DNA from: Actinomycetota bacterium
GTDB taxonomy: Bacteria > Actinomycetota > Acidimicrobiia > Spongiisociales > ZC4RG35
DNA length: 7,670 nt
Assembly (NCBI GenBank): GCA_003242515.1
Contig: QGUS01000068.1
Span: 1-7,670 of the forward strand
Reading direction: 5' to 3'
In this document: positions 1-7,670 of the stretch, piece by piece
Position numbering within the stretch: the first letter of the stretch is position 1
How the letters are laid out: every line of letters starts with the position of its first letter
Position numbers and translations under genes: made by a program
The notes under the pieces: model-generated
The model's database searches: none
Told to the model about the DNA's origin: nothing
What the model saw: the letters and a program-made list of their open reading frames with translations, nothing else

Positions 1-1
1 C

Positions 2-991
2 GGTAAACGGGTTATTCAACGGGCGAAGCGGGGTTTTGGCGCCCCCCCGGTGGCGCACCTCGACCGCTTCGCCCAGGCCAACCGCATCCCGTTCTTCGAC
101 GCCCTGCGGCGGGTCCCGGAGATCCCGCAACTGAACCCGAGGGCACACGCCCAGGTCCTCGATTTCGTCGCCCTGATCGACGACCTCCGTGAGAAGGCCG
201 AGGAGGGCGGTGTGGTCGCCGCCGTTGAGGCCGTGCTCGAGGACACCGGCCTGGTCGCCGCCCTGGAGGCCGAGCGGACCATCGAGGCGATGGGACGGGT
301 GGAGAACCTCAAGGAGCTCGTGGGCGTGGCCGGCGAGTTCGAGAGCTCCTCGGAGGGCGCCGTGGTCGGCGACGAGGAGTACGACACCCTCGACAATCTG
401 CGTCGCCTGGAACTGTTCCTGGAGAACACGGCGCTCGTCGCCGACATCGACGAGTGGGACGAGGGCGCCGGCGCCGTCACCCTGATGACCCTCCACACCG
501 CCAAGGGCCTCGAGTTCCCGGTGGTGTTCATCATCGGCATGGAGGACGGCGTGTTCCCCCACATGCGATCGCTCGGCGACCCGGCCGAGCTGGAGGAGGA
601 GCGGCGTCTCGCCTACGTGGGGATCACGCGGGCGATGGACCGGCTCTACCTGACCTCGGCGTGGAACCGGATGCTCTTCGGAGGCTCCTCCTACAACCCG
701 CCGTCACGCTTCCTCCAGGAGATCCCAGACCACCTGATGGAGAAGATCTCGAAGCGGAAGATGCGCGCCTCTTCCCCGTCCTTCTCGGAGCGGCCGTCGG
801 TCACAGGCCCGGTGAAGAAGCTCGACTCCTCCGAGATCGCCCCGGGCGACCGGGTCCGTCACGGCAAGTGGGGTCTGGGCACGGTGCGGGAGATCATCGG
901 CGAGGGCGACCGCGCCGAGGCCGAGGTGGTCTTCGACACGCAGGGCAAGAAGCGCCTGCTCCTCGCCTGGGCTCCCCTGGAGAAGGCCTAG
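2..991 (+). CDS. pcrA: ATP-dependent DNA helicase PcrA/UvrD, C-terminal part (5' truncated)
   Basis: This is a superfamily 1A 3'-5' DNA helicase acting in nucleotide excision repair and in replication/transcription conflicts. The frame is open to the left edge, so the N-terminal ATPase half is missing; about 329 residues remain. Counting from the first visible codon, motif V (LHTAKGLEF) lies at 164-172, followed by VFIIGMEDGVFPH, and motif VI (EEERRLAYVGITRA) at 198-211, with R210 as the likely arginine finger. The NPPSRFL segment typical of UvrD/PcrA follows. The last ~50 residues (GDRVRHGKWGLGTV ... KRLLLAWAPLEK) match the Tudor-like C-terminal domain known to contact RNA polymerase. The GTG at 50 is in frame but is not a real start, because the helicase similarity continues upstream (KRGFG, compare family PKRGIG). 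The first 16 codons look corrupted. The stop is TAG. The gene converges on tal. Family assignment is certain; pcrA versus uvrD naming is a convention. Confidence 0.95.
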   Translation, partial: GKRVIQRAKRGFGAPPVAHLDRFAQANRIPFFDALRRVPEIPQLNPRAHAQVLDFVALIDDLREKAEEGGVVAAVEAVLEDTGLVAALEAERTIEAMGRVENLKELVGVAGEFESSSEGAVVGDEEYDTLDNLRRLELFLENTALVADIDEWDEGAGAVTLMTLHTAKGLEFPVVFIIGMEDGVFPHMRSLGDPAELEEERRLAYVGITRAMDRLYLTSAWNRMLFGGSSYNPPSRFLQEIPDHLMEKISKRKMRASSPSFSERPSVTGPVKKLDSSEIAPGDRVRHGKWGLGTVREIIGEGDRAEAEVVFDTQGKKRLLLAWAPLEKA

Positions 992-1025
992 CCCCGACAC
1001 GGGGGAGGTCTCGCCGGGCGAGCCC
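992..1025. terminator. Candidate bidirectional terminator between convergent pcrA and tal
   Basis: The 36-base gap between the two converging stop codons holds two adjacent hairpins. The first is CCCCG/CGGGG with an ACA loop (992-1004). The second is CTCGC/GCGAG with a CGG loop (1010-1022), extended by two G-C pairs beyond a T/C mismatch (1007-1025). Neither has a U tract, which is common in GC-rich actinobacteria. Seen: the inverted repeats. Inferred: termination in both directions. The stems are short, so confidence is moderate. Confidence 0.4.
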
Positions 1026-1027
1026 GC

Positions 1028-2119
1028 CTAGGACCCGACCGCCGCCAGCAGCTCCCGCCAGCTCTTCTCGAACTTCTCCACGCCCTCGCGCTCGAGGGTG
1101 TCGACCACGTCGTCGTAGTCGATCCCCAGGGCGCCCAGCCGGTCCAGATCCGCCCGGGCCGCGGCGACATCCTCGTCGGTGAATGCGGGCGGCTCCGGGT
1201 TGCCGTGGTCCTGGTAGGCCTCGATGGTCTCCAGGGGCATGGTGTTCACGGTCCCGGGCGCCACCAGGGTCTCCACGTAGAGGAGGTCGTGGTAGGCGGG
1301 GTTCTTGGTCGACGTGGACGCCCAGAGCGGCTTCTGCCGCCGCGCTCCCTTGGAGGCGAGGGCGTCGAACCGGTCGGAGGCGAACCGCTCCAGGTACAGC
1401 CCGTAGGCGGCCCTGGCGTTGGCGACCGCGGTCTTGCCGAGCAGCGACCGTGCCTCGTCGGTGCCGATGGCCTCGAGGCGCCTGTCGACCTCGGTGTCGA
1501 ACCGGGAGACGAAGAACGACGCCACCGAGAAGACGCCGCGGGGCTCGCCGCCGCCGGCGATCAGGTCCTCCAGGCCGGACATGTAGGCGTCGATCACCTC
1601 GGCGTAGCGCTGCAGCGAGAAGATCAGGGTCACGTTGACGGAGATCCCCTCGGCGGTGAGGGCGCGGATGGCGGGGATGCCCTCCCTGGTCGCCGGGACC
1701 TTCACCAGGAGGTTGGGCCTGGCGATGGTCTCCACCCACATCCGGGCCTCCTCGATGGTCGCCTGCGTGTCGGTGGCGAGCACCGGCGAGACCTCCACCG
1801 AGACGTAGCCGTCGTCGCCTCCGGTGGCCTTCCAGACGGGCAGGAGCACGTCGCAGGCGCGCTCGATGTCCTCCGCCATGAGCTCGCGGACGATCCCCTC
1901 CGGGTCGAGGCCGTCGCGACGGAGCGCCTCCTTCTGGCCCTCGTATTCGCTGGAGCCGACGATGGCATTGGCGAAGATCGTGGGGTTCGAGGTGACGCCG
2001 CTGACCGCGTCCTCCTCGATGCGGCGGGCCAGCTCGCCCGTGTCGAGCATCGCCCGAGAGATCTGATCAGACCAGACGCTGACGCCTGCGGCGGCCAGGC
2101 CGTGGAGATTCGAGCGCAT
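1028..2119 (-). CDS. tal: Transaldolase (long actinobacterial class)
   Basis: Transaldolase moves a dihydroxyacetone unit between sedoheptulose 7-phosphate and glyceraldehyde 3-phosphate in the non-oxidative pentose phosphate pathway (cytoplasm). The protein has 363 residues, matching the ~360-380 residue class of Streptomyces and Mycobacterium. Visible signatures are D18 in WSDQISRAML, TSNPTIF (43-49), the Schiff-base lysine K140 in LLVKVPAT, NVTLIFSLQRY (162-172), SVASFFVSRFDT (198-209) and PLWASTSTKNP (264-274). All expected active-site regions are present, so it should be functional. The ATG at 2119-2117 is chosen because family similarity begins there (NLHGLAAAGVSVWSDQ). The frame extends 38 codons further, but only as Arg/Gly/Ala-rich filler that crosses the divergent promoter region. 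No Shine-Dalgarno sequence precedes the ATG; a TACCCT box six bases upstream suggests a leaderless transcript. It is divergent from the B12-subunit operon and convergent with pcrA. Confidence 0.96.
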   Translation of the reverse strand: MRSNLHGLAAAGVSVWSDQISRAMLDTGELARRIEEDAVSGVTSNPTIFANAIVGSSEYEGQKEALRRDGLDPEGIVRELMAEDIERACDVLLPVWKATGGDDGYVSVEVSPVLATDTQATIEEARMWVETIARPNLLVKVPATREGIPAIRALTAEGISVNVTLIFSLQRYAEVIDAYMSGLEDLIAGGGEPRGVFSVASFFVSRFDTEVDRRLEAIGTDEARSLLGKTAVANARAAYGLYLERFASDRFDALASKGARRQKPLWASTSTKNPAYHDLLYVETLVAPGTVNTMPLETIEAYQDHGNPEPPAFTDEDVAAARADLDRLGALGIDYDDVVDTLEREGVEKFEKSWRELLAAVGS

Positions 2120-2125
2120 GGCTGC

Positions 2126-2131
2126 AGGGTA
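2126..2131 (-). promoter_or_regulatory. Putative -10 box of tal (leaderless transcript)
   Basis: Read on the minus strand, TACCCT is followed by six bases (GCAGCC) and then the tal ATG. A -10 hexamer at this distance puts the transcription start on or next to the start codon, so the mRNA would have no leader. This fits the absence of a Shine-Dalgarno sequence. No convincing -35 element is seen. The box lies in the palindrome GGGTACCC (2127-2134). Confidence 0.45.
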
Positions 2132-2188
2132 CCCGCTCGTCCCGGGCCCTCTTCGAAGGGCCGTCGCGGCGGGGCGTTTCCCCGCACC

Positions 2189-2197
2189 TAGTACCCT
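2189..2197 (+). promoter_or_regulatory. Putative -10 region of the B12-subunit/sucCD operon
   Basis: TAGTACCCT contains two overlapping TANNN(T/C) hexamers, TAGTAC (2189-2194) and TACCCT (2192-2197). The second ends ten bases before the GTG at 2208, which would give a very short leader of a few bases or none. No Shine-Dalgarno sequence is visible before the GTG. The TACCCT core is the same as in the divergent tal promoter. No clear -35 is seen. This is inference from position and base content only. Confidence 0.4.
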
Positions 2198-2207
2198 TGC
2201 GCGTCGA

Positions 2208-2597
2208 GTGCCCCGTCGCATCCTCATCGCCAAGCCAGGCCTCGACGGTCACGACCGCGGTGCGAAGGTGATCGCCCGCGCCCTGCGTGACGCCGGCAAC
2301 GAGGTCATCTACTCCGGGCTGCACCAGACGCCGGAGCAGATCGCCGAGACGGCGGTCCAGGAGGACGTCGACGCGGTCGGTCTCTCGTCCCTCTCGGGCG
2401 CTCACAACACGCTGTTCCCCCGGGTGGTCGAGGAGTTGCGCAAGCGCGACATCGACCCGGTGGTGTTCGGCGGTGGCGTGATCCCGGAGAGCGACATACC
2501 CGGGTTGCTGGAGGCGGGCTTCGCTGCGATCTTCACCCCCGGCACGCCGCTCGACGAGATCATCGCGTGGGTGGAGGCCAACGTGCCGGCCCGTTAG
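2208..2597 (+). CDS. Stand-alone cobalamin-binding subunit of an acyl-CoA mutase (methylmalonyl-CoA mutase small subunit/C-terminal domain type)
   Basis: This 129-residue protein is a single B12-binding Rossmann-like domain. The AKPGLDGHDRGAK segment (8-20) carries the base-off cobalamin motif DxHxxG (D13, H15, G18), with H15 expected to ligate cobalt. It is followed by LSSLSGAH (59-66, containing SxL) and FGGGVIP (87-93), the other conserved cofactor-binding stretches. In split mutases this subunit pairs with a ~550-residue TIM-barrel subunit that binds the acyl-CoA; that gene is not here. The GTG at 2208 is chosen because similarity starts at PRRILIAKPG; the frame runs upstream to 2118 through the promoter region. 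sucC follows after 27 bases, which favours the methylmalonyl-CoA to succinyl-CoA reaction. The small subunits of isobutyryl-CoA and 2-hydroxyisobutyryl-CoA mutase look nearly identical and cannot be excluded. Confidence 0.9.
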   Translation: MPRRILIAKPGLDGHDRGAKVIARALRDAGNEVIYSGLHQTPEQIAETAVQEDVDAVGLSSLSGAHNTLFPRVVEELRKRDIDPVVFGGGVIPESDIPGLLEAGFAAIFTPGTPLDEIIAWVEANVPAR

Positions 2598-2610
2598 GCA
2601 CGCATCCAAG

Positions 2611-2616
2611 AAGGAG
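2611..2616 (+). promoter_or_regulatory. Ribosome binding site of sucC
   Basis: AAGGAG lies eight bases before TTG at 2625. It is the strongest Shine-Dalgarno sequence in the window, and together with the N-terminus HEYQAKELL it fixes the rare TTG as the sucC start. Confidence 0.8.
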
Positions 2617-2624
2617 AACCGAGC

Positions 2625-3844
<1,220 letters not shown>

Positions 3845-3848
<4 letters not shown>

Positions 3849-4771
3849 GCATCCTCATCGATTCCTCGACCAAGGTCCTGGTGCAGGGACTGGGCAAGAC
3901 CGGCCAGTTCCACACCGACAAGGCCATCGCCTACGGGACGAACATGGTCGGCGCCGTCCACCCGTCGCGGGCCGGCGAGACCTTCGTCTTCGAGGGCGAG
4001 ACCGATCACTCGGGGGTCCCGGGCCGGCCCGACACCTACCGGGTCGAGCTGCCCGTGTACGCCACGGTGAAGGAGGCCGTCGCCGAGACGGGGGCGACCG
4101 TGTCGGTGGTCTACGTCCCGCCGGCAGGCGCCGCCGACGCCATCATGGAGGCGGCCGCGGCCGGCATCGAGCTGGTGATCGCCATCACCGAGGGCATCCC
4201 GGTGGCCGACATGATCGTGGCCAAGCGGTTCCTCCAGGGGACCGATACCCGCCTCGTCGGCCCCAACTGCCCCGGCGTGATCACCCCGGGCGAGTGCAAG
4301 ATCGGCATCATGCCCGGCTACATCCACCAGCGGGGCAAGATCGGCGTGGTCTCCCGCTCCGGCACCCTCACCTACGAGGCCGTCTACCAGCTCACCAGGC
4401 TGGGTCTCGGTCAGACCACGGCCGTCGGCATCGGCGGCGACCCGGTGAACGGGACCAACTTCGTCGACGTGCTGCAGATGTTCGAGGCCGACCCCGAGAC
4501 CGAGGGCGTGATCATGATCGGCGAGATCGGCGGCTCCGCCGAGGAGGAGGCCGCCGAGTTCGTCAAGACCATGTCCAAGCCCGTGGCCGGCTTCATCGCC
4601 GGCACCACCGCCCCTCCGGGGAAGCGGATGGGCCATGCCGGCGCCATCGTCTCCGGCGGGTCGGGGACGGCGGAGGCGAAGATCGCCGCCATGAAGGCGG
4701 CGGGGATCGTCGTCGCCGAGACCCCTTCCGACATGGGCGAGGCGATGCTCCGGGCCCTCGGCCAGTCCTGA
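3845..4771 (+). CDS. sucD: Succinyl-CoA synthetase (succinate-CoA ligase), alpha subunit, with an unusual CoA-binding region
   Basis: SucD binds CoA and carries the phosphohistidine intermediate of succinyl-CoA synthetase. The protein has 308 residues (E. coli 289). The start GTG overlaps the sucC stop, and the N-terminus SILIDSSTKVLVQG matches the family. The ligase part is well conserved: VYVPP (89-93), ITEGIP (114-119), GPNCPGVITPGECKIGI (139-155), VVSRSGTLTYEA (168-179), GIGGDP (195-200), MIGEIGGSAEEEAAEF (224-239, E227) and MGHAGAI (262-268), with H264 the expected phosphorylated histidine. The N-terminal domain is odd. The CoA loop reads QGLGKTGQFH where the family has QGxTGxxGxFH, one residue shorter. 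The VTPGKGG/VNPRKAG-like segment is VHPSRAG, with Lys replaced by Arg. An insertion of roughly 15-20 residues (about 46-66) precedes LPVYATV. It is still most likely true SucD, given adjacency to sucC and the intact catalytic part. Confidence 0.95.
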
Positions 4772-4782
4772 GGACGTCTCCA

Positions 4783-4827
4783 GGCCCGCTCCCGGCCGCC
4801 GTCGTCGCCGGCAGGCCGGGGCGGGCC
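4783..4827 (+). terminator. Hairpin after sucD, probable operon terminator
   Basis: The left arm GGCCCGC-T-CCCGGCC (4783-4797) pairs with the right arm GGCCGGGGCGGGCC (4814-4827). This gives 14 G-C pairs with one bulged T. The 16-base loop can add a GCC/GGC stem (4798-4800 with 4810-4812). It starts 12 bases after the sucD stop. The following bases (GGTCTCACTCTTC) are only mildly T-rich, so this is not a classic U-tract terminator, but its position between two operons fits termination. Confidence 0.55.
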
Positions 4828-4868
4828 GGTCTCACTCTTCGGGCCCCCGTCGCCCGGGGGTCATCGCA

Positions 4869-4874
4869 TAGACT
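4869..4874 (+). promoter_or_regulatory. Putative -10 box of the lemA operon (leaderless transcript)
   Basis: TAGACT is followed by six bases (CCCCGT) and then the lemA ATG, the same geometry as at tal. Transcription would start at or next to the ATG. No Shine-Dalgarno sequence is present. No recognisable -35 is seen; the expected place is occupied by the GC palindrome at 4841-4860. Confidence 0.5.
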
Positions 4875-4880
4875 CCCCGT

Positions 4881-5425
4881 ATGCCCTGGATCATCATCGG
4901 CGTAATCGCCCTCCTCGTCATCATCGTCATCTCCATCTACAACCGCCTCGTGGTGGCGAGGAACCGGGTGGACAACGCCTGGGCCCAGGTGGAGGTCCAG
5001 CTGAAGCGCCGGTACGACCTCATCCCCAACCTGGTGGAGACCGTCAAGGGGTACGCCTCTCACGAGCGGGCCACCTTCGAGGCCGTGACCCAGGCCCGGG
5101 CCGCCGCCCAGAGCGCAAGCGGCCCCGCCGAGCAGGCCCAGGCCGAGGGGATCCTGACCCAGGCCCTCCGCCAGCTGTTCGCCGTCGCCGAGGCCTACCC
5201 GGAGCTGCGGGCGTCGGAGAACTTCATGTCGCTGCAGGGTGACCTGACCGACACGGAGAACAAGATCCAGGTCTCCCGCCAGATCTACAACGACACGGTG
5301 CTGACCTACAACAACCTGATCCAGCAGGTCCCCACCAACTTCGTGGCCTCCATGTTCGGCTTCACTGCCCGGGAGTACTTCGAGGCAGGAGACGAGGCCC
5401 AGCAGGCCCCCAGAGTCGACTTCTC

Positions 5426-5429
<4 letters not shown>
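4881..5429 (+). CDS. lemA: LemA family membrane-anchored protein
   Basis: LemA proteins are small, widespread bacterial proteins with one N-terminal membrane helix and a long helical domain outside the membrane; their biochemical role is not settled. This one has 182 residues, the usual size. Residues 2-20 (PWIIIGVIALLVIIVISIY) form the membrane segment. The family signature follows directly: YNRLVVARNRVDNAWAQVEV, then QLKRRYDLIPNLVETVKGYA (40-59) and HE (61-62). ENFMSLQGDLTDTENKIQVSR (113-133) and YNNLIQQVPTNFVASMFGF (143-161) complete the fold. The ATG at 4881 is six bases after a TAGACT box, suggesting a leaderless message. The stop TGA overlaps the TTG start of the DUF2207 gene by four bases, so the two are almost certainly co-translated. 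LemA and DUF2207 genes are often neighbours in other bacteria (established genomic pattern), which suggests a shared envelope function. Confidence 0.94.
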
Positions 5430-7288
<1,859 letters not shown>

Positions 7289-7292
7289 CAGC

Positions 7293-7670
7293 ATGAGGCA
7301 GCTGGCACTCGCCCTGGCGGTGCTGCTGGCCCTGGCAATCCCCGCCGGCGCCGCGGACCCGTACGACGACCTGCCCGAGTACGACGGGCCGGGGTTCGTC
7401 GCCCTGTACGACCACGCCGTCGCCAACACCCTCCCCGACCTGGCATACCCGGACCAGCGTCTCCATGTCACTGGCAACGCCGAGCTGGACGACCGGATCT
7501 GGGCGCGGGCCCTGGAGCGGGGCTACCGGATCCGCCCGGTGGCCACCGGGGGCCTGGTGTCGGTGCGGGGGGTGAGGATGCAGGCGCCCGCGGCCGCCGG
7601 GCTCGACGCCCGGCTCCCCGAGCCACGGGCCCCCGGGCCCGGCTCGGCCGCCTCGCCCCCCAACCGGTCC
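7293..7670 (+). CDS. Exported protein, possible M15-like peptidase (3' truncated)
   Basis: An ATG four bases after the DUF2207 stop opens a frame that runs to the right edge without a stop (126 codons visible). Residues 1-21 (RQLALALAVLLALAIPAGAA) are a clear signal peptide, likely cleaved before DPYDD, so the product is exported. The mature part includes LHVTGNAELDDRIWARALERGYRIRPVA (57-84) and LVSVRGVRMQAPAAAGLDARL (88-108). From memory, the pattern of a TGN-type segment, RGYRxRP and a later NRS resembles actinobacterial M15/VanY-type D-Ala-D-Ala carboxypeptidases. Zinc ligands would lie beyond the edge, so this is weak inference. The last ~20 codons are Pro/Gly-rich with C runs and may contain sequence errors. 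No Shine-Dalgarno sequence is seen at the usual spacing, and coupling to the gene upstream is likely. The CDS itself is well supported; the function is not. Confidence 0.6.
   Translation, partial: MRQLALALAVLLALAIPAGAADPYDDLPEYDGPGFVALYDHAVANTLPDLAYPDQRLHVTGNAELDDRIWARALERGYRIRPVATGGLVSVRGVRMQAPAAAGLDARLPEPRAPGPGSAASPPNRS

Noticed and set aside
50..52. GTG at 50 as the start of a small separate helicase-like protein
   Set aside because: The frame is open to the left edge and the helicase similarity continues upstream of this codon, so it is an internal Val codon of a truncated gene.
1205..2191. A 328-codon plus-strand open frame opposite tal
   Set aside because: It lies fully antisense to transaldolase with all active-site motifs intact. 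The product is Gly/Asp/Val-rich without recognisable domains.
2118..2207. N-terminal extension of the B12-binding protein to an ATG at 2118
   Set aside because: The extra 30 residues are not part of the domain family, cover the promoter region and overlap the tal start. Similarity begins right after the GTG at 2208.
2120..2233. N-terminal extension of transaldolase by 38 codons
   Set aside because: The extension is Arg/Gly/Ala-rich, runs into the divergent gene and removes both promoters. The ATG at 2119 matches the family N-terminus.

Overview
This is a GC-rich, gene-dense bacterial chromosome segment. It most likely comes from an actinobacterium, possibly an Acidimicrobiia-like or other deep-branching lineage. 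Reasons: strong G/C preference at third codon positions, a PcrA-type helicase with a C-terminal Tudor-like domain, a transaldolase of the long actinobacterial class, GTG and TTG starts, and TANNNT boxes placed just before start codons, as in leaderless actinobacterial transcripts. The lineage call is inference from remembered families; no search was run. Coding density is about 95%, and no gap between genes exceeds 110 bases. I see no rRNA, tRNA, CRISPR array, insertion sequence or prophage.

Layout. (1) 2-991 (+): the C-terminal part of a PcrA/UvrD helicase, cut by the window edge. (2) 1028-2119 (-): transaldolase, convergent with pcrA across a 36-base gap that can form two small hairpins. 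(3) An 88-base divergent promoter region, then 2208-4771 (+): a probable three-gene operon of a stand-alone cobalamin-binding subunit of an acyl-CoA mutase, sucC and sucD. A strong hairpin follows sucD. (4) 4869 onward (+): a second probable operon with its own promoter, encoding a LemA family protein, a secreted and membrane-anchored DUF2207 protein with a polyglycine tail, and an exported protein cut by the right edge. That last protein has weak resemblance to M15-type D-Ala-D-Ala carboxypeptidases.

How the genes work together. The B12-binding subunit plus succinyl-CoA synthetase forms a metabolic unit: methylmalonyl-CoA is isomerised to succinyl-CoA, which is cleaved to succinate with formation of ATP or GTP. 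The large catalytic mutase subunit is not in the window and must be encoded elsewhere if this reading is right. LemA with DUF2207 is a recurrent pairing of unknown biochemical role at the cell envelope, and the third gene may extend it toward cell-wall work.

Most of the window is ordinary housekeeping sequence, and I do not see a clearly new system. The points most worth a second look are an altered CoA-binding region in SucD (one residue lost from the glycine loop, Lys to Arg at a conserved position, and a nearby insertion), the LemA/DUF2207/exported-protein cluster, and the leaderless promoter pattern. Both window ends have odd codon use or C homopolymers and look like low-quality contig ends.
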